Shown one piece after another: positions 40,356 through 48,760 of a stretch of DNA of 64,000 nucleotides (position 1 is the stretch's first letter; each line of letters begins with the position of its first letter). Below the pieces are notes generated by a model. That model had not been told where the DNA came from. It was given only the letters and a program-made list of their open reading frames with translations, and searched no databases. The stretch covers positions 1 through 64,000 of the forward strand of contig CAAFPE010000067.1 in assembly GCA_900764755.1 (NCBI GenBank), written 5' to 3'. Made by a program: the position numbers and the translations under genes. The DNA is from an uncultured Oscillospiraceae bacterium (GTDB lineage Bacteria > Bacillota > Clostridia > Oscillospirales > Oscillospiraceae).

Positions 40356-41471
40356 ATGAATAAAAATTTGCATAATTCAATTTTATACATCGATATGGAC
40401 CAGCTTCGGCGCAACGCGGAGGCCATCTTGCAGGAGCTGGACGGGGCCCAGCTGATCCCGGTCCTGAAGGGGAACGCCTACGGTCTGGGTCTGGAGGAGG
40501 TGGGGGCCGCGCTGGCGTCCATCCCGGAGATCCGGACTATGGCAGTGGCCCAGGTGTCGGAGGGCGCGGCCCTCCGGCGGGCTGGGGTGAAGCAGGACAT
40601 TCTGGTGCTGGGCGGCGTGCCGGAGCGGCTTCTGGCTCCGGCGGCGGAGTTGGGACTGACGCTGGCTGTGGGCCGGCCGGGCCTGCTGCCACTGCTGGCG
40701 GAGTTGGGCCGGGCCCAGGGCAGGCCGGTGCAGGTTCAGATCAAGGTGGAGACCGGGCTGCACCGGTACGGCCTGATGCCCGGGGCGGAGCTGGACCGCC
40801 TGTTGGAAGAGTGGCGGGAGCATGCGCCCTGGATCCAGGTGACAGGGGCATTTACCCACTTCGCCGACCTGGGGGACCCGGCCCGCACGGAGGAGCAGTT
40901 CCAGACGTATCTCAGTGGGGTGGCCCAGCTGGAGCGGGGCGGCATGGAGATCCCCATGCGCCATGTGTCGGCCAGCGCCGCCAGTGAATATGCCCCCCAG
41001 TACCGGCTGGACGGGGTGCGCATCGGCCGGCGGCTGTACATGGATCATCCCACCGCCCCCCTGGGGACAGTTCAGGAGGTGTGTTCCTGGCGGGCCTGGG
41101 TGACCTGTGTTCGTGCCCTTCAGGCGGGGGATGCCCTGGGCTACGGCGGACACGTCCGGATGGCCCGGGACGGCACGGCTGCCACCATCTCGGTGGGCTA
41201 TGGCGACGGCCTGGACCCGGAGCTGGTCCGGGTGGGTGGGCCGGTGCTCATCGGAGGCCAGCGGGCGCGCCTGCTGGCCTGCTGCATGGATCAGACCGTG
41301 GTGGACGTCACTGGGATTCCCTGTGCGGTGGACGATGAGGTGACTCTGCTGGGGGGCGACGGACATGGCAACTGGCTCTCTGCCCAGGAGGTCTCCCTGC
41401 TGATCGGGGAGGACGAGGGCTGCGGCCTTACATCTCGGCTCAGCAGCCGGGTGGGCAGGGTGTATCTGTAA
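40356..41471 (+). CDS. alr: Alanine racemase family protein
   Basis: 371 residues, fold-type III PLP enzyme. K38 in PVLKGNAYGLG is the PLP lysine. KVETGLHRYGL near 150, FTHFADLGD near 166 and SVGYGDGLDPELV near 285 are family strands. ALGYGG near 262 carries the Tyr that acts as the second base, in a slightly changed context (GYGG where many racemases have SYGR/GATY). It would interconvert L- and D-alanine for the cell wall, or another small amino acid such as serine. The ATG has CAGGAGAG upstream; a longer frame upstream has no site. Confidence 0.88.
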   Translation: MNKNLHNSILYIDMDQLRRNAEAILQELDGAQLIPVLKGNAYGLGLEEVGAALASIPEIRTMAVAQVSEGAALRRAGVKQDILVLGGVPERLLAPAAELGLTLAVGRPGLLPLLAELGRAQGRPVQVQIKVETGLHRYGLMPGAELDRLLEEWREHAPWIQVTGAFTHFADLGDPARTEEQFQTYLSGVAQLERGGMEIPMRHVSASAASEYAPQYRLDGVRIGRRLYMDHPTAPLGTVQEVCSWRAWVTCVRALQAGDALGYGGHVRMARDGTAATISVGYGDGLDPELVRVGGPVLIGGQRARLLACCMDQTVVDVTGIPCAVDDEVTLLGGDGHGNWLSAQEVSLLIGEDEGCGLTSRLSSRVGRVYL

Positions 41472-41533
41472 CGGACTGCCAGGATCAAGCTGTAAAGCTA
41501 ACAGTCATTACAATAAAACGGAGTGAAAGTGTG

Positions 41534-41555
41534 CCGGTCCCTGTACAGGGACCGG
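41534..41555. terminator. Perfect 22-bp palindrome after the racemase gene
   Basis: Ten-base arms CCGGTCCCTG and CAGGGACCGG around TA. As RNA this is a tight hairpin without a T-run; it may end the racemase transcript or be a protein site. Confidence 0.5.
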
Positions 41556-41646
41556 CCGCCGTCCGGAGGCCGGTCTGAGGGCCGCCGAATTTACAAAATA
41601 GACTTGAAAAAATTTTGAAAAGCGGTAAGCTGTTAAGCGTAAAAAA

Positions 41647-41664
41647 CGCCCCGGGACCGGGGCG
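41647..41664 (+). promoter_or_regulatory. GC hairpin touching the LTA-synthase-like ribosome site
   Basis: CGCCCC/GGGGCG around GGGACC ends one base before CAGGAGG. It could lower or stabilise translation of the next gene. Confidence 0.4.
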
Positions 41665-41678
41665 CAGGAGGCTGAGGA

Positions 41679-43511
41679 ATGGGAAAACTGCTGCATCGTG
41701 ATACGCTGTTCAGGCTGGCGGCCAACGTCCGGGAGAGGCCGGAGCAGTGGCTGTCCCGCCTGATTTTTCTGCTGGGGCCCTGGGTGTCCTTCTGGATGGT
41801 GGAGATCCTGAATGGGAACGACGTGTTTGCCGATCTCTACCCCTGGCAGGTGCTGATGAACCTGATCTGGTACTACCTGCTGTTTCTGCTGTGCCGTCTG
41901 GTCCTGGGCCGGCGGCGCCGGGCGGCGGCCACGGCGGCGGGACTCAGCTTTTTTGTGGGGATCGTGAACCACTATGTGCTCCGCTTTCGGGGACGGATCC
42001 TGTTTCCGGCGGATCTGACCGCCTGGGAGACAGCGGCCAATGTGGCGGACGCCTTTGATTTTTCGTTGGATGCAGCCATGCGCCAGGGGGCGGTGCTGCT
42101 GGTGGCCTACCTCTTTCTGGTGTGGATGGGCGTTCCTCAGAGGAGGAGGGATAAGCTGCCCCGGTGGCTGGCCGGTCTGCTGGTCCTTGTGGAGGTGGGG
42201 TACTGCTTTGTCTTTTTCAAGACGGGGGCCCTGCCTGCCCTGGGGATCTACACCCAGCAGTGGGTGACGCAGGCCAACGGCTTTCTGCTGAATTTTACCG
42301 TGGCACTGCGGTACAGCGCCCTGGACAAGCCGGAGGATTACAGCCGCAGCCAGGTGCTGGAGCTGATGGAGGCATATCCCACGGAAGCAGGGGACCCATC
42401 TGTGGTGCGGCCCACCAATCTCATCGTGGTGATGAACGAGTCCTTTGCGGACCTGACGATCTTCGAGGGACTGGAGGCATCGGAGGACCCCACTCCCTTC
42501 CTGCACTCCATGGAGGAAAACACGGTCCGGGGCTGGATGTACTCCCCGGTGACCGGCGGCGGTACGGCCAGCGTGGAGTTTGAGTACCTCACCGGATTTT
42601 CAACGGTCTTTCAGCCGCCCCATACCGTGGCCTATCAGCTGTATGCGGAGGAGGGGATGCCCTCTCTGGCCGCCCTGGCGGGGAGCGTGGGCTATGACTC
42701 CACTGCGTTCCACCCCTATAAATCCTCCGGCTGGAACCGGCCCATCGTGTATGAGGATATGCGCTTTGACCACCAGCTGTATGAGGAGGATGTGACTGAC
42801 CCATATCTCGTCCGGCGCTATGTCTCTGACCAGTCGGACTATGAGATGCTCTACTCCATCACCGATCAGGCGGAGGGGGACCCGGCATTTATCTTCAATG
42901 TGACCATGCAGAACCACAGCAGCTATGCCCAGGGGTGGAACAACCTGGAAAAAACCGTCACCCTCTCCACGGAGCAGCGGACGGCGGACACCACCGCAGA
43001 GCAGTATCTGGCCCTGATGCGGGCCAGCGACGACGCCCTGCGGGACCTGATCGCCCACTATGAGCAGTCGCCGGAGCCCACCATGATCGTCTTTTTCGGC
43101 GACCACCAGCCGCCTTTGAAAAACGCCTTCTATGAGCAGCTCTATGGCAAGCCCCTGGACCAGCGCACCACAGAGGAGGTGCTGAAGCAGTATGCCACCC
43201 CCTTCTTCCTATGGACCAACTACGACATTCCGGAGCGGGAGGATGTGGTCCTCAGCCCCAACTATCTGGGGGTGCTCACTGCCAAAGCGGCGGGGCTGCC
43301 TCTGACCGGCTTTATGAGTTTCCTGTCCCGGCTGTACGAGGAGCTTCCGGTGATCACGCCGGTGGGCCTCATTACCGGGGATGGGCAGACAGTGAAGCGA
43401 GAGGAACTGACCGGGGAGCAGCAGGAGTGGCTGCTGACCTATGAGACCCTCAACTACTGCGGGATCGTGGACCTGGACAACGAGGTGCGGCCCATGTTTT
43501 GCCTGGACTGA
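41679..43511 (+). CDS. LTA-synthase-family sulfatase (membrane phosphoglycerol transferase-like)
   Basis: 610 residues: about five membrane helices in the first 200, then an extracellular sulfatase/alkaline-phosphatase fold. Metal and catalytic signatures are LIVVMNESFADL near 250, GGGTASVEFEYLTGF near 292 (the Thr is the likely nucleophile), NVTMQNHSSY near 407, and IVFFGDHQPP near 472. The family makes glycerol-phosphate polymers such as lipoteichoic acid or modifies surface glycans. The ATG has CAGGAGG 7 nt upstream. A very strong terminator follows. Confidence 0.92.
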   Translation: MGKLLHRDTLFRLAANVRERPEQWLSRLIFLLGPWVSFWMVEILNGNDVFADLYPWQVLMNLIWYYLLFLLCRLVLGRRRRAAATAAGLSFFVGIVNHYVLRFRGRILFPADLTAWETAANVADAFDFSLDAAMRQGAVLLVAYLFLVWMGVPQRRRDKLPRWLAGLLVLVEVGYCFVFFKTGALPALGIYTQQWVTQANGFLLNFTVALRYSALDKPEDYSRSQVLELMEAYPTEAGDPSVVRPTNLIVVMNESFADLTIFEGLEASEDPTPFLHSMEENTVRGWMYSPVTGGGTASVEFEYLTGFSTVFQPPHTVAYQLYAEEGMPSLAALAGSVGYDSTAFHPYKSSGWNRPIVYEDMRFDHQLYEEDVTDPYLVRRYVSDQSDYEMLYSITDQAEGDPAFIFNVTMQNHSSYAQGWNNLEKTVTLSTEQRTADTTAEQYLALMRASDDALRDLIAHYEQSPEPTMIVFFGDHQPPLKNAFYEQLYGKPLDQRTTEEVLKQYATPFFLWTNYDIPEREDVVLSPNYLGVLTAKAAGLPLTGFMSFLSRLYEELPVITPVGLITGDGQTVKREELTGEQQEWLLTYETLNYCGIVDLDNEVRPMFCLD

Positions 43512-43522
43512 GGCGGAGGCAT

Positions 43523-43598
43523 AAAAAAGCCCCCTGAAGGGCGGTGGAATGACCTGTTCCAAGAACAGCTCCATCCGCCCCTCAGGGGGTGTTTTTTT
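43523..43598. terminator. Bidirectional terminator between converging genes
   Basis: CCCCCTGA/TCAGGGGG and GGGCGG/CCGCCC stems with an inner TGTTC/GAACA hairpin; T-runs follow on both strands. Confidence 0.93.
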
Positions 43599-43631
43599 GG
43601 TTATTTTCTGGGATCCCGCCGGCCTGGAAGA

Positions 43632-44048
43632 TCACGGGGTATCCAGGTCTACCAGGATGTTGTCCGTGCCGTGCTCCTCAAATTCGGCGATATAGGCGTC
43701 AATGCGGTCGGCTAGTTCGTCATAGTTGCTCTCATCGATGGGGGCGTCATCCATATCCCTGCGGGCCAGGTCCTCCGCCAGGATCTCAAAAAACACATTG
43801 TTCTCATACTCCATGATCGCCTCGTGGATCCCGCCTTCCACAAAGGCGCGGGAGGGGACGATCTCGCCGTGGTACAGCTCCGCCAGGGAGGGCATTCCCT
43901 CCAGAGCGGCCCTGCCGAACAAAAGGCTCTCTACCTCGTCGTAATCAGCGAAGCGCTGGTCTCCGCGGGTGGAGTTCAGGATCCAGTTTCCAATGTAGAC
44001 CAGATCCAGCAGACGGCGGAACTGCTTATGGCTCAATTCCAGGTTCAT
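43632..44048 (-). CDS. Conserved hypothetical acidic protein, 138 aa
   Basis: No named family assigned. Soluble, helical and acidic, beginning NLELSHKQFRRLLDLVYIGNWILNSTR and ending AEFEEHGTDNILVDLDTP. The N-terminal helix-rich part is typical of small conserved proteins found singly in Clostridia. The ATG has AAAGGAGG 7 nt upstream; a longer frame lacks a site. It converges on the LTA-synthase-like gene at a shared terminator. Confidence 0.75.
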   Translation of the reverse strand: MNLELSHKQFRRLLDLVYIGNWILNSTRGDQRFADYDEVESLLFGRAALEGMPSLAELYHGEIVPSRAFVEGGIHEAIMEYENNVFFEILAEDLARRDMDDAPIDESNYDELADRIDAYIAEFEEHGTDNILVDLDTP

Positions 44049-44303
44049 AGCGTGGCCTCCTTTCCCAGAACCGAGGCGGGTTTTTCCCACCACTTTATAT
44101 TATAGTCTATGTCCCCGGGTTGTCAAATAGAGAATGAGAGATTTTATATGGAAAATCCCCCTTGTCATTTGGGATAAAATCGCATAAAATAAATAAGACA
44201 GTCGCTCCCCTTTACAGAATCTGCGTTCCAGTGTATAATACCTCCCGCCCCGGCTCCTATGTACCGGAAGGCCGGGGAAAATGAAGGACCAATGGAGGTT
44301 CCT

Positions 44304-44741
44304 ATGGAAAAGAATGTGATCATCTCCATCAAGGGCGTGCAGCGGCTTGAGGACGCTGATCCGGATACGATGGAGCTTGTGACGGAGGGACGGCTGGAGC
44401 AGGATGGGAACAGCTATACCCTCTCCTATCAGGAGAGCGAGCTCACCGGTCTGGAGGGCACGCTGACCACCTTCCAGGTGGAGCCGGAGCGTGTGACGCT
44501 GCTGCGTGTGGGGGAGTTCAACTCCCAAATGGTGTTCCAGGAGGGGCGGCGCCACCTGGCCATGTACAATACGCCCTATGGCTCCATGACCATCGGGGTG
44601 AACACCCGGCATCTGCTGGCCGACCTCACCGAGCGCGGGGGAGACATCGAGATCGATTATGCCATCGAGATCGACCACACCGTAGCTGGCCGGAATGTGT
44701 TTCAGATCAGTGTGAGGGAGACGGGGGAGACTGCGTCGTAA
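44304..44741 (+). CDS. DUF1934 (YwiB-like) beta-barrel protein
   Basis: 145 residues with the DUF1934 pattern: KNVIISIKGVQ at the start, YTLSYQESELTGLEGTLTTFQVE in the middle, and TPYGSMTIGVNTRHLLADLTERGGDIEIDYAIEIDHTVAGRNVFQISV at the end. The fold is calycin-like; the function is unknown, and the gene often precedes argS as it does here. The ATG has GGAGG 5 nt upstream. The last 24 codons and the following sequence have been duplicated twice in tandem, but the gene itself is complete. Confidence 0.9.
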   Translation: MEKNVIISIKGVQRLEDADPDTMELVTEGRLEQDGNSYTLSYQESELTGLEGTLTTFQVEPERVTLLRVGEFNSQMVFQEGRRHLAMYNTPYGSMTIGVNTRHLLADLTERGGDIEIDYAIEIDHTVAGRNVFQISVRETGETAS

Positions 44742-45141
44742 GAGTGCGTGGTCGATCTCGATCCCAAGCGTTTTGCCAAAGGCAAAACCTTGCCGGAGGA
44801 CGGGCTCTGCCCGTCCGAGGATTTAAAGAGGACCGGGTCCCCACGGCGGCTGTCCGCCGTGGGCGGATCGACCACACTGTGGCTGGGCGGAATGTGTTCC
44901 AGATCAGTGTGAGAGAGACGGGGGAGACTGTGTCGTAAGAGTGCGTGGTCGATCTCGATTCCAAGTGTTTTGCCAAAGGAAAAACCTTGCCGGAGGACGG
45001 GCTCTGCCCGTCCGAGGATTTAAAGAGGACCGGGTCCCCACGGCGGCTGTCCGCCGTGGGCGGATCGACCACACCGTGGCTGGCCGGAATGTGTTCCAGA
45101 TCAGTGTGAGAGAGACGGGGGAGACTGCGTCGTAAGAGTGC
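44670..45141 (+). repeat. 197-bp tandem repeat (2.4 copies) spanning the DUF1934 end and the intergenic region
   Basis: Copies start at 44670, 44867 and 45064; the third stops after about 78 bp. Copies 1 and 2 differ at 9 of 197 positions. Each holds the last 24 codons and stop of DUF1934. The two full copies then carry GTTTTGCC/GGCAAAAC (imperfect in copy 2), GGACGGG/CCCGTCC and CCCACGGCGG/CCGCCGTGGG hairpins. Position 44748-44762 (GTGGTCGATCTCGAT) is the exact reverse complement of gene codons at 44664-44678. Copies 2 and 3 are gene remnants without starts. No promoter or T-run is evident within the unit. Confidence 0.9.
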
Positions 45142-45225
45142 AGCCTCATCCACAAGTATATTTTAAGTTCTTTTTGGTCCTTGTTCCCATAGGGACAGGG
45201 CTGGAGAAAGGTGTGTAGAGAGATT

Positions 45226-46974
45226 ATGTCGAATAAGATCCAGGAGGCCCGTGCACAGGTCGCGGAGCTGACGCAGGCGGCCTATCTGCGGGCCGTGGAG
45301 GCGGGCAAGCTGCCCGCCGGCGCGGAGGTGAAGGCCACCATTGAGATCCCCAAGGATACCTCCCACGGGGACTACGCCTCCTCCTATGCTATGGCTGGGG
45401 CCAGAGCGCTGCACCAGGCTCCCCGGGCCATTGCCCAGACCATTGTGGACCACCTCGATCTGGAGGGGAGCTATTTCCAGAAGGTGGAGATCGCCGGTCC
45501 CGGCTTTCTGAATTTCACCCTGGGCCCCAAGTGGTATCAGGCGGTCCTGGCGGACGTAGAGCAGGAGGGGACCGGCTACGGCTCAAACTCCGAGGGCGGC
45601 GGCGAGAAGGTCATGGTGGAGTTTGTCTCCGCCAACCCCACCGGCCCCATGCACATGGGCAACGCCCGCGGCGGCGTGCTGGGGGACACTCTGGCCAACG
45701 TGCTGAAGCGGGACGGCTGCGACACCTGGAAGGAGTTCTATGTCAACGACGCCGGCAACCAGATCCACAAGTTTGCTGTTTCCATCAACGCCCGGTATAT
45801 GCAGCTGATCCTTGGAGAGGAGAATTTCCCCTTCCCGGAGGAGGGCTATCACGGTGAGGACATCAAGGAACTGGCCCGGGCCATCCATGATGCCCATGGG
45901 GACAGCTGGAAGGAACTTCCTGAGGAGGAGCGCCTGGACAAGATGGCGGAGTACGGCCTGTCTGTGAACATCCCCAAGATGCAGGAGGACCTGAAAAAAT
46001 ACGGCATCGTGTACGACCAGTGGTTCTTTGAATCCTCTCTTCACGAGAGCGGCTATGTGGCTGAGACGGTGCAGCTGCTCACCGAGAAGGGCTGGACCTA
46101 TGAGAAGGACGGCGCCCTGTGGCTGAATACCACCCAGCTGCTGAAGGAGAAATTCATGCGGGAGGGCAAGACCCAGGAGCAGGTGGACAAGCTGGACCTG
46201 AAGGACGACGTGCTCCGCCGGGCCAACGGCTTCTATACCTACTTTGCCGCCGACATCGCCTACCACCGCAATAAGCTGGCGGTCCGGGGCTTTGACAAGG
46301 CCATCAACATCTGGGGTGCGGATCACCATGGCCATGTGGCACGGCTCCAGGCGGCCTTGGACGGTCTGGGACTGGACGGTTCCCATCGGCTGGTCATTGT
46401 GCTGATGCAGCTGGTCAACCTGATGCAGGACGGAAAGCCGGTGCGGATGTCCAAGCGCTCCGGCAAGGCCATCGCCCTCCACGACCTGCTGGATGAGATC
46501 AGTGTGGATGCTGCCCGGTACTTCTTCAACTCCCGGGCCTCCACCAGCCCCCTGGACTTCGACCTGGATCTGGCTGTCCGGGAGGACAGCGAGAACCCGG
46601 TGTACTATGTGCAGTACGCCCACGCCCGGATCTGCTCTCTCCTGTCCCGCCTGGCAGAGGAGGGGGAGAAGGTCCCCGCCGCCGAAGCGGTGGACGCCGG
46701 TGTGATGACCACCCCGGAGGAACTAGCCCTGATCAAGGCCCTGGCCCAGTATCCGGAGGAGATCCATCTGGCCGCCCGGGACTACGATCCCAGCCGGATC
46801 AACCGCTATCTGGTGGCCCTGGCAGGGGACTTCCACCGGTTCTACAACGCCTGCCGTATCAAGGGGGAGGAGCCTGTGGTGCTCTCCGCCCGGCTGAAGC
46901 TGGCGGATACCGTCCGCGCGGTCCTGGCCAACGGCATGGGGCTGCTGGGCGTATCAGCTCCGGAAAAAATGTGA
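45226..46974 (+). CDS. argS: Arginyl-tRNA synthetase
   Basis: 582-residue class I synthetase. The HIGH motif is HMGN at 143-146 in PTGPMHMGNARGG, KMSKS is present as RMSKRSG in GKPVRMSKRSGKAI, and the C-terminal DALR anticodon-binding domain includes YAHARICSLL and FYNACRI. It charges tRNA-Arg in the cytoplasm. The ATG has AGAGAG close upstream. No T-box leader is seen. The gene stands directly to the right of the 197-bp repeats, which probably contain or displaced its upstream signals. Confidence 0.97.
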   Translation: MSNKIQEARAQVAELTQAAYLRAVEAGKLPAGAEVKATIEIPKDTSHGDYASSYAMAGARALHQAPRAIAQTIVDHLDLEGSYFQKVEIAGPGFLNFTLGPKWYQAVLADVEQEGTGYGSNSEGGGEKVMVEFVSANPTGPMHMGNARGGVLGDTLANVLKRDGCDTWKEFYVNDAGNQIHKFAVSINARYMQLILGEENFPFPEEGYHGEDIKELARAIHDAHGDSWKELPEEERLDKMAEYGLSVNIPKMQEDLKKYGIVYDQWFFESSLHESGYVAETVQLLTEKGWTYEKDGALWLNTTQLLKEKFMREGKTQEQVDKLDLKDDVLRRANGFYTYFAADIAYHRNKLAVRGFDKAINIWGADHHGHVARLQAALDGLGLDGSHRLVIVLMQLVNLMQDGKPVRMSKRSGKAIALHDLLDEISVDAARYFFNSRASTSPLDFDLDLAVREDSENPVYYVQYAHARICSLLSRLAEEGEKVPAAEAVDAGVMTTPEELALIKALAQYPEEIHLAARDYDPSRINRYLVALAGDFHRFYNACRIKGEEPVVLSARLKLADTVRAVLANGMGLLGVSAPEKM

Positions 46975-46983
46975 GGAAACGTC

Positions 46984-47011
46984 AAAAAACACGCCTCAGG
47001 GCGTGTTTTTT
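46984..47011. terminator. Terminator after argS
   Basis: Perfect 12-bp stem AAAAAACACGCC with complement and a TCAG loop, whose right arm ends in six T; symmetrical, so it can act on both strands. Confidence 0.93.
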
Positions 47012-47108
47012 GGCAGAGTCCCAGTTCTCGCTCGGGTGCGGCGGGTTCGGTTTCCGCCCAAATGTGCCCCGCAGGGTTGGGACGCGGCAGAAAGGAATGT
47101 GAAGGACA

Positions 47109-47441
47109 ATGGCACAGGAAAAAAAGGGCCTCTTTCAGCGCTGGGGGGAGTCATTGAAGAAAAAACGCAGCTGGATCCTGTACGGGACGGCGGTGGTGAC
47201 GCTGTTTCTTACGGCGGCCTGCTGGACCATGCTCCCAGCGCAGGTGGTTATGCAGGCCGCCGCAGTGGGGCAGGCGGTGAACGCTGTGGCCAAGGAGACG
47301 GCCATCCTGGCTAACCTGGGCCTGACGGGGCTGTTTGCTCTGCTGTTTGCGTGGCGGCCCAGGGAAGTGGTCTATTTTGTGGCGCTGTGTCTGGCGGTCC
47401 TGCTCCAGTTCTCCCTGCTGCTGGTCAATCTGATGGTGTGA
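47109..47441 (+). CDS. Small three-helix membrane protein, 110 aa
   Basis: A basic N-terminus (QEKKGLFQRWGESLKKKRSW) is followed by three hydrophobic stretches (about 23-45, 62-82 and 87-108). I do not recognise a family; a distant similarity to DUF1648-type proteins (WTMLPAQVVM) is only an impression. The ATG has AGGAATGTGAAGGA ahead of it. The stop lies one base before the NUDIX start, so it leads the NUDIX-trmN6-rsmI run. Confidence 0.7.
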   Translation: MAQEKKGLFQRWGESLKKKRSWILYGTAVVTLFLTAACWTMLPAQVVMQAAAVGQAVNAVAKETAILANLGLTGLFALLFAWRPREVVYFVALCLAVLLQFSLLLVNLMV

Positions 47442-47442
47442 T

Positions 47443-48066
47443 ATGGAACTGGAGAAGCTGAAGCAAAGCCTGATGGACCGGGAGCCTGGTCTGATGGATG
47501 CCACAGGCCGGTACAGCGTGCTGGTCCCTCTGGTGGAGCGGGGGGATCGCTTTTCCCTCCTGTATGAGGTGCGGGCGGGGAGTCTGCGCCGGCAGCCGGG
47601 GGAGGTGTGCTTCCCAGGAGGAAAGCTGGAGGGTTCGGAATCCCCGGAGGAGTGCGCCCTGCGGGAGACCTGGGAGGAGCTTGGGATCCCCCGGGAGAAG
47701 ATCCGGATTCTGGGACGGCTGGACTTTATTGCCCATCGGGCCAATTTTATCCTCTATCCGGTGCTGGCCTTGGTGGAGGGGGATGCGCTGGACGATTTGT
47801 GCCTCAATCCAGACGAAGTGGCAGAGGTGTTTCAGGTTCCGCTGGAGCATCTGCGGCGGGAGGCGCCTCTGGAGTATCGCTATGACCTGATCCCCAGGAC
47901 GGACGAGAATTTTCCCTATGAGTTGATCGGCATTCCGCGGGACTACCGGTGGCAGCCCGGCGGCGAGAATGTGCCGGTCTATCCCTGGAAGGGCCATGCC
48001 ATCTGGGGGCTGACTGGGCGGATCACCCGGCATTTGACCGCCCTGCTGGAGGAATCCGGAGTATGA
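47443..48066 (+). CDS. NUDIX hydrolase, CoA-pyrophosphatase type
   Basis: 207 residues. The Nudix box (GGKLEGSESPEECALRETWEELGI, residues 59-82) has all acidic metal ligands. The preceding VRAGSLRRQPGEVCFPGG fits the UPF0035/CoA-pyrophosphatase signature (LRxHxGQVAFPGG). It would cut CoA or a related nucleotide diphosphate. It starts one base after the preceding stop, and its own stop overlaps the next ATG (ATGA). Confidence 0.9.
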   Translation: MELEKLKQSLMDREPGLMDATGRYSVLVPLVERGDRFSLLYEVRAGSLRRQPGEVCFPGGKLEGSESPEECALRETWEELGIPREKIRILGRLDFIAHRANFILYPVLALVEGDALDDLCLNPDEVAEVFQVPLEHLRREAPLEYRYDLIPRTDENFPYELIGIPRDYRWQPGGENVPVYPWKGHAIWGLTGRITRHLTALLEESGV

Positions 48067-48722
48067 GGGAGGAGCAGCTGGGCCCCTTTCTCCTGCGTCA
48101 GCCGCCGGGAGTTTTTCCTCTGGGGGAGGATGCCCTGCACCTGGCAGACTTTGCCACGGTGCGCCGGGGCTGGAGGGTGTGCGACCTGGGCACCGGGAGC
48201 GGCTGTCTCCTCCTGCTGCTGTCCGGACGGGTCCCCAGACTGGAACTGTACGGTGTGGAACTGGACCCTGTGGCTGCCCAGGCTGCCCGGGACAATTTGA
48301 CGGAGAACGATCTGGCGGGGACGGTCTGGACAGGGGATTGGAGCGCGCTGCCCAGTAGGACAGGCCCCTTTGACCTGGTGATCTCCAACCCGCCCTACTT
48401 TGCCCAGGGCAGCGGGGCCTCCGGCGGTCCGGCACGGATGGAGGGGCGGGACGGTCTGGAGCATCTGTGCCGTGCCGCCGCCCGCCTGACCCAGAATGGC
48501 GGAAGGTTTGCCCTGTGCCATCGGCCGGAACGGCTGACTGACCTGCTGTGTGCCCTGCGGGCCTGCGGGCTGGAGCCCAAGCGCCTCCAGCTGGCCGCCC
48601 ACGCTCCGGGCCGGCCTGCTTCCCTGGTGCTGGTAGAGGCGGTGCGGCAGGGCCGGCCGGGGCTGGAGATCCTGCCCTCCCTGTACCGTGCAGGCCCTGA
48701 GGGCGGGGGACGGGGGGCGTAA
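48063..48722 (+). CDS. tRNA1(Val) (adenine37-N6)-methyltransferase-like
   Basis: 219 residues: SAM motif CDLGTGSG near 40-47, YGVELDP near 63-69, and catalytic NPPY at 109-112, as in the YfiC/TrmN6 family, which methylates an adenine next to a tRNA anticodon. The C-terminal strand LHHP-type region is present as LQLAAHAPGRPASLVLVEA. It is in the position directly before rsmI that it commonly has in Firmicutes. The start overlaps the NUDIX stop by 4 nt. Confidence 0.88.
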   Translation: MREEQLGPFLLRQPPGVFPLGEDALHLADFATVRRGWRVCDLGTGSGCLLLLLSGRVPRLELYGVELDPVAAQAARDNLTENDLAGTVWTGDWSALPSRTGPFDLVISNPPYFAQGSGASGGPARMEGRDGLEHLCRAAARLTQNGGRFALCHRPERLTDLLCALRACGLEPKRLQLAAHAPGRPASLVLVEAVRQGRPGLEILPSLYRAGPEGGGRGA

Positions 48723-48760
48723 AAGCGGCCCAAGCAAATACGATATGTGGAGAGAAGCCT

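Noticed and set aside
44744..45135. Two 64-codon frames in the 197-bp repeats (44744-44938 and 44941-45135)
   Set aside because: They start with weak GTGs, run through hairpins in a shifted frame and end in copied DUF1934 codons. The repeat structure explains them without a gene.
44670..45141. A CRISPR-like array, suggested by regular repeats
   Set aside because: The unit is 197 bp and contiguous, without spacers or cas genes.
45142..45225. A T-box leader before argS
   Set aside because: Neither the AGUA-I/specifier stem nor the conserved GGUGG-type T-box sequence is present in the short leader, and the preceding space is filled by the 197-bp repeats.
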